This document shows, piece after piece, positions 1 to 6,593 of a stretch of DNA of 9,105 nt. The stretch spans positions 1 to 9,105 of the forward strand of contig JAFVDC010000016.1 in NCBI GenBank assembly GCA_017478685.1. Direction: 5' to 3'. The notes under the pieces were generated by a model. It had not been told where the DNA came from, did not search any database, and saw only the letters and a program-made list of their open reading frames with translations. Source of the DNA: Bacteroidales bacterium (GTDB lineage: Bacteria > Bacteroidota > Bacteroidia > Bacteroidales > UBA932). The position numbers and the translations under genes were made by a program. Position 1 is the first letter of the stretch. Each line of letters begins with the position of its first letter.

Positions 1-72
1 AAGACCCTCAACATAATGGTGAACAAGAACGCCGTTCCTAAGGAAATCCTCAAAAAGATTGGCCTGAAGTAG
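1..72 (+). CDS. C-terminal end of an unidentified protein (partial)
   Basis: An open frame enters from the left edge of the window and ends with TAG at 70-72, giving 23 residues that finish in a lysine-rich tail (…EILKKIGLK). The stop lies only 3 nt before the pssA start, so this is probably the upstream gene of the same operon. In many Bacteroidota the gene before pssA encodes phosphatidylserine decarboxylase, but this tail does not resemble the C-terminus I would expect for that enzyme, and I do not recognise it. That it is coding rests on the frame, the tight spacing and the plausible composition only. Confidence 0.55.
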   Translation, partial: KTLNIMVNKNAVPKEILKKIGLK

Positions 73-75
73 CAG

Positions 76-768
76 ATGAACCTTATTAGACACATTCCCA
101 ATACAATCACCCTGATGAATCTCCTGTGCGGAGTTATCGGGGTGATGGCCGCTGTTGTGGGAAGGACAGACATCGCGTTTTTCCTCATGCTTGCCGCCGC
201 CTTATTCGATTTCTGCGACGGTCTGGCCGCAAGACTGCTGGGGGCGTATTCCGTTATCGGGAAGGAGTTGGACTCACTGTGTGATATGGTAAGCTTCGGG
301 GTACTTCCCTCCGTAATGCTGGTGTATGCATCCGTGAACTCCAGCCTCTCACCCCAATGGCTGAGCTACATACCTGTCTTCCTTGCCCTCATGAGCGCCC
401 TCAGGCTTGCAAAGTTCAATGTGGACGAGCGCCAGACCACGGATTTCATAGGGGTTGCCACACCTACGGCGGCCATAATGAGCGGAGCGCTGTGCTACAG
501 CGGCATGGAACTTCCCGGATGGTTCTACCCCGCCTTTGCAGTGGTCATGGGCCTTCTTCTAGTGAGCGAGATCCCCATGTTCGGCATGAAGATAGCAAAA
601 GGCCATAAACTCCTGGACACCAAGCGTATAGTGTTTCTTGTCCTGGCCGTGGCCTCCATTGTCGCAATCATTGTCTTCGGCCTCAACTGGAGCATTGCAG
701 TCCTTGCCATCTTCAGCATTTACATTGCAGAAAACCTTGTCTTATGGATAGCGAAACCAAGAAACTGA
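76..768 (+). CDS. pssA: CDP-diacylglycerol--serine O-phosphatidyltransferase (phosphatidylserine synthase)
   Basis: This 230-residue integral membrane enzyme makes phosphatidylserine from CDP-diacylglycerol and serine, the step before phosphatidylethanolamine. The complete CDP-alcohol phosphotransferase signature is visible: D45, D48, G49, A52, R53, G62, D66 and D70 in the D-x2-DG-x2-AR-x8-G-x3-D-x3-D pattern, whose aspartates bind the divalent metals and the CDP head group. Hydrophobic segments lie on both sides of the motif, and the last 47 residues (184-230) form two further likely membrane spans. The N-terminus (MNLIRHIPNTITLMN) is typical of the PssA type, so the ATG at 76 is a confident start. 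The gene starts 3 nt after the preceding stop and overlaps the next gene by 25 nt, which points to an operon. Phosphatidylglycerophosphate synthase belongs to the same superfamily, but the length and N-terminus favour PssA. The substrate is inferred from family resemblance. Confidence 0.9.
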   Translation: MNLIRHIPNTITLMNLLCGVIGVMAAVVGRTDIAFFLMLAAALFDFCDGLAARLLGAYSVIGKELDSLCDMVSFGVLPSVMLVYASVNSSLSPQWLSYIPVFLALMSALRLAKFNVDERQTTDFIGVATPTAAIMSGALCYSGMELPGWFYPAFAVVMGLLLVSEIPMFGMKIAKGHKLLDTKRIVFLVLAVASIVAIIVFGLNWSIAVLAIFSIYIAENLVLWIAKPRN

Positions 769-1682
769 CGCCCCTGAAATTCCTCCCGGACAAACAGGAC
801 ACCCCGTGGGGAAGCATAGAATACAAACTCGCAGACCTTGGATTCATAGACTCCATGGCCTCTGAGGGGTGGCTTGGAGGAAACACCATCGGAGACATAA
901 TGCAGACCTACCTCGAAAGAGTTTCCGGAGAAACTTCCTTCAACTGGTACGGCACGCAGTTCCCGGTGCTTGTAAAGCGCATGCACGTAAAAGGCTGCAC
1001 TCCCCTTCACCTGAACCCGGACGACGAAGCCGCCGAGCAACGCTACGACGCATTTGGAAAAACGGCCCTCTGGTATGTGGAGGACGCCGGCAAGGATGCC
1101 GCCCTTTACCTTGGATTCAAGAAGGAGGTTGGCGCCGCCCAGCTGTATGAAGCCGGCCAGGACGGCTCCATCACCTCCCTTCTTCATAAGGTAAAGCCCT
1201 CAAAGGGAGAGTTTTATCTCATTACGCCCGGAATGGTCCATTCGGCAAAGGATGTAACGCTCCTTGAAGTATCGGAAGCCTCCGAGCTCAGTTTCAACCT
1301 TGACACCGACCTTGAAGAGGCCTTCGACCTTGTGGACATGGGAGCCTGGAGAAATCCCCTTCCAAAGCCCGAAGGCACGCTCATCGTGTCCCTCCCCCAG
1401 TTTACCGTAAACGCCATTTCCCTGTCGCAGGCCCTCAAAAGCCACCGCGACGAAGACGACACCTTCCTCCTTTACATAACCCTTGAGGGAGAGGCCGTCA
1501 TCCAGGCCCATTCCAACAACTACAAAGTTGCCAAAGGAGACCTTATAATGATTCCGGCCGAAGTCCAGGACTTCGCCCTTCTCCCTGCCGCCCCGGATAC
1601 CGTCCTCCTTGAAGTGAGGATGGACCCCAGGCCGGATAACGACATTGTTTCTGAACCGATAGACGATGGAAGTCAGGATTGA
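744..1682 (+). CDS. Type I mannose-6-phosphate isomerase-like cupin, probably catalytically degenerate
   Basis: This 312-residue protein aligns by eye with short bacterial type I mannose-6-phosphate isomerases: LKFLP then PWG near the N-terminus, TQFPVLVKRM (71-80), the region normally reading QxHPDD (here HLNPDD, 89-94), the region normally reading GKTExWY (here GKTALWYV, 105-112), the TPGMVHS loop (161-167), and a C-terminal cupin-like domain (about 212-295). True enzymes bind zinc through the Gln and His of QxHP, the Glu of GKTE and a later His. Here these positions are H89, N91, A108 and H166, so only the last is kept. The arginine-containing YRxYDW block expected after the metal site is also not recognisable (LSFNLDTD, 182-189). 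The N-terminal WGG…GESWE stretch looks shortened. Activity as a fructose-6-P/mannose-6-P isomerase is therefore doubtful; a regulatory, binding or altered role is possible. It overlaps pssA by 25 nt and the next gene by 17 nt. The start at 744 places the family's usual N-terminus about 7 residues in. Confidence 0.75.
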   Translation: MDSETKKLTPLKFLPDKQDTPWGSIEYKLADLGFIDSMASEGWLGGNTIGDIMQTYLERVSGETSFNWYGTQFPVLVKRMHVKGCTPLHLNPDDEAAEQRYDAFGKTALWYVEDAGKDAALYLGFKKEVGAAQLYEAGQDGSITSLLHKVKPSKGEFYLITPGMVHSAKDVTLLEVSEASELSFNLDTDLEEAFDLVDMGAWRNPLPKPEGTLIVSLPQFTVNAISLSQALKSHRDEDDTFLLYITLEGEAVIQAHSNNYKVAKGDLIMIPAEVQDFALLPAAPDTVLLEVRMDPRPDNDIVSEPIDDGSQD

Positions 1683-2046
1683 CAAATACCTTTGGGCAAT
1701 AAGGGTATTCAAGACACGCTCCGAAGCCACAGATGCCTGCAACGGCGGAAAAGTCAAAATTGGCGGTGTCAACGCAAAGCCGTCCAAGGACGTACGCCCC
1801 GGAGACATCATAAATGTACGCAAAGGCGCCGTAAACTTCACCTACAGGGTGATAGATGGCCTTGAGAAGCGCGTGGGCGCAAAAGTGGTCCCCGAATACG
1901 CCGAAAACCTCACGCCACAGGAAGAACTGGACAAACTCCGCGCGCCGGTGGAAACCTTCTTTGTCACCCGCGACCGCGGCGCCGGCCGTCCCACCAAGAA
2001 GGACCGCCGTGAAATAGAGGAACTCTGGGACCAGATGGACTTCTAA
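1666..2046 (+). CDS. S4-domain RNA-binding protein, Hsp15 (HslR) family
   Basis: This 126-residue basic protein has an N-terminal S4 RNA-binding domain at about residues 4-55 (RIDKYLWAIRVFKTRSEA, then GGKVKIGGVNAKPSKDVRPGD). The order matches Hsp15/HslR, which in E. coli binds free 50S subunits carrying a stalled nascent chain and helps recycle them. Residues 55-95 form a short linker region, and the C-terminus carries a lysine/arginine-rich tail (RGAGRPTKKDRR, about 104-115) typical of the family and likely to contact rRNA. The ATG at 1666 puts the S4 signature at its usual distance from the N-terminus. The start overlaps the isomerase-like gene by 17 nt, suggesting translational coupling. 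The 3' end overlaps the stop codon of the convergent nuclease gene by 4 bp. Family assignment is firm; the exact cellular role in Bacteroidota is inferred. Confidence 0.87.
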   Translation: MEVRIDKYLWAIRVFKTRSEATDACNGGKVKIGGVNAKPSKDVRPGDIINVRKGAVNFTYRVIDGLEKRVGAKVVPEYAENLTPQEELDKLRAPVETFFVTRDRGAGRPTKKDRREIEELWDQMDF

Positions 2047-4802
2047 CGCCCGCAGATATCCTTGAAAGTGCAGCAGGCACAGATTTTTGTATCCTCTGTG
2101 CGGCTCCAGGAAAGATCAAGATTAACTATATCTGAAAGCATGGCCGAAAGCCGTGCTTTCATTTCTGCGGTCCTCGCAGGGTCTTCGGGCACTTCCGGGA
2201 GGGGGTCCGAGTACATGTGCCGGATAGAATAGATTGAGTTTACGAACCTGCGGCCGCTGAACTCCGAAACTCCGTGGCACAAAAGGTTATAGACAAAAAG
2301 CTGGAGCTCGATCTTTGAGTTTTCGCGGTCGTCGTCCACCTTTCCCGTCTTGTAGTCCACAATGCGGAGTTCACCGCTCCGGTAGCTGTCCAGCCTGTCT
2401 ATGTAACCGTGCAGCTTGAAGCCGTCAAATTCCCCTTCATAGTGCTGTTCCAGGCCTATAATCTCAAATCCAGGTGCCCCGGCCGAAGCAAGAAGGGAGG
2501 AGTCGTATTTAAGGGTTGAAAGGACATAGTCCAGAATAACCTCCTCCAGCACAAGGTTTCGGCCCGTAACCTCAATGGAGTGCATCTCGCTTATCACCTC
2601 CCTCCGGATAATGGCCTTGAGATCTCCGGTGTTCTTGCGGAAATCAGAGAGCATCTTGGGGGTAATTACCCGCGCCCTGCCATAAAGGTCCTGCATCACA
2701 TGGTGGTAAACGTTCCCCAGCATGCGTGAGTCAAGGGATTCGGCAACTTCGTCGTCGGTCTTCAGGCCCTTCACCGTCTGGTAGTAGAACATTGCCGGGC
2801 AGTCCATGTAATTCTTGAGTGCCGATGCCGACAGCAGCTTCCCCCTCACGATATCCACGTGCTCCCTAGTCTTCTCAATCTCCTCCTCCGGCTTAGGAGC
2901 CTCGATGGGGGCGGCCGAAGAAACCCTTTTGAGATTTACGCCGAAGTGATACTCCAGCTGCTTTATATAGCGGCTCTCCTCCCCCGATTTCAGGCCTTCC
3001 GTGCGGCTGTCGTACACAAGCCACACATGCTCCGGGCGCTCTATCATGCGGTAGAAATAATACGCCCACACGGCATCCTGGAACTCATAAGTAGGAAGGC
3101 CGAAGCCCTTTCTGAGCTGCGGAGGAATGAAGGAGGGACTCACGCTGTGCCTTGGGAACATCCCCTCATTGGCACTCAGCACCACAAGGTACCTGAAATC
3201 CAGCGCACGGGTTTCCAGGGGGCCCATTATCTGAAGTCCGCTCAGGGGCTCTCCCTTGAACGGGACGGATATTCCCTGCAGAAGCCTCCGGATAATCCTC
3301 ATGTGGGTGACGGGCAGTACCTCAAGGTCCGTTCCCCTCAGGATATTGAGCTGGGTTATGCAGCGCTTTGCAAAGTCCACCTCCAGCATCATGCCGGAAT
3401 CCCCGGCCAGCGAGCGCCCGATATACCCCACAATTTCCGTAAAATAGTCCTCCAGAGAGTGATTCTGGGCGGCCGATGCAAGTGAAAGGTCTTCCGTTAC
3501 AGGGTTGAAAACCAGATTGAGGAGCGGCCCGCCATGTAGTTCATGCTGCGGGATATAGTACTTCGCCTGCGCTTTCACCTTGTCCAGAACCGCACGCTCC
3601 TCCTCTGAAAGGAGGTCCCGGAAAAGCCCGGAAGCAAACACCGCCCTTACCGCCGCATGGTAGAAATACCATCCGTCCGGACGCTTCCTTAGCCTTAGCT
3701 GAAGCATGCTCAGCGCATCCAGGAGCGTATACACGGCGCTTGCCGACATTGGGTAACCCATAGTCACATTGATGGAGTCGTATGACGGCGGAATGGAACT
3801 GAGAAGAGGCAGAAGGAGGGACTCATCCGGGAGCACGAAGGCTGTTTCCACACTGTTTCCGGAGGTTTGTGACAATACCCAAGGCGCCAGTTTAGCCTGC
3901 CCCACAGACGAAGGGACATCCACTACCGTAATCTCAGGGACACGGAGCCCTTCAGGGTCTATTGGGAATGCCTGGGGAAACTCCAGGACATTCTTTTCCA
4001 TGAAGAAAGACGACTTATTGGCAGGATTCTTTATCAAGGAACCTGAGTAATCCCAGGAGAATTCGGCAAGTCCGGCATCCCTCATGCGTCTCAGAAGGAG
4101 TTTCTCGCACTCGTTAAGGGCATTGAGCCCAACAAAGACATACTTTACGGTTTCCGGAAAAACGGCATCCAGGACATCCCTTACAGGCACTCCCGCCTTG
4201 AGGGTGGATGCAAGCGCGCGGTAAACCATGCCTTCATAGGCCATCCCCTTTTCCTTGAGCCTTGCGTTGAAACTCTCATAAAGAGGGAAAAGGATGTTCC
4301 ATAGTTTTACGAACCTTCCCTTTATCCCGTCGTCGGGGTTCTTTATGTCCCGGAAATGGCCAAGGAAACTCTCTATAGCCTCCTTCTGGGTTGGAGTAAG
4401 ATAGTCAAAGCTGTCCTGTATCTCCTTGAATTCCAGAACATTCCTGAAAAGCCCGCGGGGATCCGCAAGGTATTTGTCGGCGTCATCGAAGTCCGCCAGG
4501 ATAACCTCCCCCCAGAAAATGAAGTCGTCAAGGGGTTCGGCCGCGGGATTCAGGGCCTTGTAGCAGTCATAAAGTTCCAGGATAAGGCTCAGCTTGTCCG
4601 TGGCATGGACTCCGTTGACCCTATAAAAAAAGTCGTTGATGGTAAAGAGCGGCGGCACCATCAAAGGCCTTTCCCCAACCATCTCCCCAAGGTATTTCTT
4701 GAAAAACACCATTGAGCGACGGTTGGGAAAGACAAAGCAGGTATGCTCTATGTCGGGGCCTTGGAAATAATGGGCGGCCACCTGCCTCAGGAATTCGGTC
4801 AA
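2043..4802 (-). CDS. AddB-like PD-(D/E)XK exonuclease with iron-sulfur staple
   Basis: This 919-residue protein resembles the AddB subunit of AddAB-type helicase-nucleases that process double-strand breaks for recombination. The N-terminal half is an inactive helicase-like scaffold: TCFVFPNRRSMVFFKKYL (21-38), YVFVGLNALNECEKLLL (221-237), and GPLETRALDFRYLVVLSANEGMFP (527-550), which matches the EGxFP element of AddB/RecC-type proteins. No Walker A motif is present near the N-terminus, unlike Bacillus AddB. The nuclease domain follows: LSASALKNYMDCP (657-669), LGNVYHH (695-701) with the expected catalytic-domain histidine, D802 in GYIDRLD, D816 and K818 in VDYKTGK, then Q834 and Y838. C668 with C908, C911 and C917 (C-x2-C-x5-C at the extreme C-terminus) fits the 4Fe-4S staple of AddB. 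The start is TTG at 4802: a TAG lies two codons upstream in frame and the next in-frame ATG is residue 31, too far in. It begins 3 nt after sppA. The AddA helicase partner is not in the window. Confidence 0.85.
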   Translation of the reverse strand: MTEFLRQVAAHYFQGPDIEHTCFVFPNRRSMVFFKKYLGEMVGERPLMVPPLFTINDFFYRVNGVHATDKLSLILELYDCYKALNPAAEPLDDFIFWGEVILADFDDADKYLADPRGLFRNVLEFKEIQDSFDYLTPTQKEAIESFLGHFRDIKNPDDGIKGRFVKLWNILFPLYESFNARLKEKGMAYEGMVYRALASTLKAGVPVRDVLDAVFPETVKYVFVGLNALNECEKLLLRRMRDAGLAEFSWDYSGSLIKNPANKSSFFMEKNVLEFPQAFPIDPEGLRVPEITVVDVPSSVGQAKLAPWVLSQTSGNSVETAFVLPDESLLLPLLSSIPPSYDSINVTMGYPMSASAVYTLLDALSMLQLRLRKRPDGWYFYHAAVRAVFASGLFRDLLSEEERAVLDKVKAQAKYYIPQHELHGGPLLNLVFNPVTEDLSLASAAQNHSLEDYFTEIVGYIGRSLAGDSGMMLEVDFAKRCITQLNILRGTDLEVLPVTHMRIIRRLLQGISVPFKGEPLSGLQIMGPLETRALDFRYLVVLSANEGMFPRHSVSPSFIPPQLRKGFGLPTYEFQDAVWAYYFYRMIERPEHVWLVYDSRTEGLKSGEESRYIKQLEYHFGVNLKRVSSAAPIEAPKPEEEIEKTREHVDIVRGKLLSASALKNYMDCPAMFYYQTVKGLKTDDEVAESLDSRMLGNVYHHVMQDLYGRARVITPKMLSDFRKNTGDLKAIIRREVISEMHSIEVTGRNLVLEEVILDYVLSTLKYDSSLLASAGAPGFEIIGLEQHYEGEFDGFKLHGYIDRLDSYRSGELRIVDYKTGKVDDDRENSKIELQLFVYNLLCHGVSEFSGRRFVNSIYSIRHMYSDPLPEVPEDPARTAEMKARLSAMLSDIVNLDLSWSRTEDTKICACCTFKDICGR

Positions 4803-4805
4803 AGC

Positions 4806-6578
4806 CTATCTGAATTCGTAGGAATAAGGGAGACGGGCCATGGGCTTTCCGCTGCGGGAGGAAAGGATGCCGTTAATCTCCTGTCCCATGCCTTCAAAGG
4901 GAGTGCCCGCAAGGATGGACGGCTCGCTTGAGCCCTGACCAAGGCTTTCCATGATCTGCTGGGCAAAGGTGAGAGGTGCGGGGAATGCTGCAGTACGGAT
5001 TTCGTCGGGGCCGATTCCGGCAAGGGAGGCGGCGTAGACAAGGGCATCCTGAAGGGTGCCGATTTCATCCACAAGCCCGATCCCGAGGGCGTCGGAACCC
5101 ATCCACACACGGCCCTGGGCAATCTCGTCTACGGCCGAAGGAGCCATCTTGCGGCCATCGGCCACAAGGTTCACGAAGTTCTCGTAGATGTCCTCCACGC
5201 TTGCCTGCATGTAGTCAAGCTCTGTTTTGTCGAAGGGACGCATGAGGGAGAACATGTCCGAGTGCTTGTTGGAGCCAACGGTCTCGAAGTTCACGCCTAC
5301 TTTCTTTGTAACCTTGGAGAACTCAGGAATCATGGAGAACACGCCGATTGAGCCGGTGACGGTATTTGCATCGGCATAAATTTTCTCGCAGCCGTTGGAA
5401 ATCCAGTAACCGCCGGATGCCGCATAGTTGCCGAAAGATGCCACAAGGGGCTTTTTGGCCTGCAGGCTGTCAAGGGCTGTGCGGATTTTAACGGATGCCG
5501 AAACGCTTCCGCCGGGAGAATTCACACGAAGCACAACGGCCTTGATGGAGTTGTCGTTGGCTGCCTTGTTAATTTCCCTGACAAAGCGGTCTCCGTCAAT
5601 GTTCATATAGTCTTCGGCGTCAACAATTTCGCCATCTGCGTAAATGATTGCCACATTGGGCTTCAGGACAGGCGAAACCTTTGCAAGGGCGTAATCGGCA
5701 AAGGGAATGAGCTTAAGCTTTTCCTCGCTTTCCACGCCGGCAAGGGTGCAGAGCTTCTCAACAAGCTCGGAGCGCGTCATGAGGGCGTCCACAAGGCCGC
5801 TAGCAAGGAAATCCTCAGGCTCGGCAAGGGCAAGACGGTCTACGAGGGAGTTGAACTCTTCCTCCGTGATTTCCCTTGAAGAGGAAATGGCCGAAGTGAG
5901 GGTTTTCCAGGCCGAATTTATCATAACCTGGTTCTGCTCACGGTTTTCCGGGGAAGCGGAATTACGGATGAACATTTCTCCGGCGCTCTTGTACTTTCCG
6001 TGACGGATGAGCTGGACATTGACGCCAAGCTTGTCAAGGATGTCCTTTACAAAGGTCATCTGGCTTGAAAGGCCGATGAGCTGGTAGCTGAACCCGTGAT
6101 ATGAAGACAGGTACACCTTGTCCGCCACCGTGGCAAGGTAGTAAGACCCGTTGGAGGGAGACTCCAGCCAGGCGATGACGGGCTTTCCGCTGCGTCGGAA
6201 TTCTGAAAGCGCCCTTCTGAACTCTTCTGCGTGTGCAAGGCCTGCAGTGGCGCCTTCGGGCCTGAGGAGAATGTACTTTACGCCGGGGTCTGCGGCTGCA
6301 GCCTCAACGGCATGGATTGCATCCAGAAGACCAATCTGGGCGTCCGGCATGCTGAAGCTTCCGCCAAGGGAGAAGGTAGGAACCGGATTCTCCTGGGTCT
6401 GCTCCGCGATAACGAACTTTGACATGTCAAGGTCCAGTACGCCTTCCTTGGGAAGAGGTGCGCCGGAGCCGCTTGCAAGAGCGCCGGCGAATATTACAAT
6501 CATGAAGATAAAGGCCAGAATCCTGAGCACTATGAGTGCACAGATTACCGCCAACATGGTCTTTACAAACTCTTTCAT
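4806..6578 (-). CDS. sppA: Signal peptide peptidase SppA, 67K type
   Basis: This membrane-anchored serine protease degrades signal peptides left in the cytoplasmic membrane after their release by signal peptidase. At 590 residues it has the length of the two-domain E. coli-type enzyme (67 kDa). One N-terminal transmembrane anchor spans about residues 8-35, followed by two tandem S49/ClpP-like domains. The catalytic lysine is K197 in GKYKSAGEMF, equivalent to the YKSA lysine of the E. coli enzyme, and the nucleophile is S388 in NYAASGGYW. The supporting motif VNSPGGSVSAS (352-362) and the TGSIGV segment (409-414) are intact, so the enzyme looks functional. The ATG at 6578 puts the charged MKEFVK directly before the membrane segment. 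It sits 15 nt after the clostripain-type gene and 3 nt before the nuclease gene, all on the same strand, implying one transcript. I see no separate promoter in the 15-nt gap, though one inside the upstream gene cannot be excluded. Confidence 0.93.
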   Translation of the reverse strand: MKEFVKTMLAVICALIVLRILAFIFMIVIFAGALASGSGAPLPKEGVLDLDMSKFVIAEQTQENPVPTFSLGGSFSMPDAQIGLLDAIHAVEAAAADPGVKYILLRPEGATAGLAHAEEFRRALSEFRRSGKPVIAWLESPSNGSYYLATVADKVYLSSYHGFSYQLIGLSSQMTFVKDILDKLGVNVQLIRHGKYKSAGEMFIRNSASPENREQNQVMINSAWKTLTSAISSSREITEEEFNSLVDRLALAEPEDFLASGLVDALMTRSELVEKLCTLAGVESEEKLKLIPFADYALAKVSPVLKPNVAIIYADGEIVDAEDYMNIDGDRFVREINKAANDNSIKAVVLRVNSPGGSVSASVKIRTALDSLQAKKPLVASFGNYAASGGYWISNGCEKIYADANTVTGSIGVFSMIPEFSKVTKKVGVNFETVGSNKHSDMFSLMRPFDKTELDYMQASVEDIYENFVNLVADGRKMAPSAVDEIAQGRVWMGSDALGIGLVDEIGTLQDALVYAASLAGIGPDEIRTAAFPAPLTFAQQIMESLGQGSSEPSILAGTPFEGMGQEINGILSSRSGKPMARLPYSYEFR

Positions 6579-6593
6579 ATATTTGAATATTAA

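Noticed and set aside
720..1187. Minus-strand open frame of 155 codons under pssA and the isomerase-like gene
   Set aside because: It is antisense to two well-supported genes, has no recognisable domain, and reflects GC-rich codon structure in the opposite strand.
1200..1841. Minus-strand open frame of 213 codons across the isomerase-like and S4 genes
   Set aside because: It is long but has no family resemblance and lies opposite two genes with clear motifs; a shadow frame.
2859..3485. Plus-strand open frame of 208 codons inside the nuclease gene
   Set aside because: The composition is histidine- and arginine-rich with no domain; the minus strand carries continuous AddB-like motifs over the same bases.
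4800..4808. A sequencing error creating a false TAG in a natural SppA-nuclease fusion
   Set aside because: Both proteins are full length for their families with normal ends, so two separate genes is the simpler reading.
6579..6593. A separate promoter for sppA in the gap after the clostripain-type gene
   Set aside because: The 15-nt gap is AT-rich but contains no TAnnTTTG match in the right orientation.
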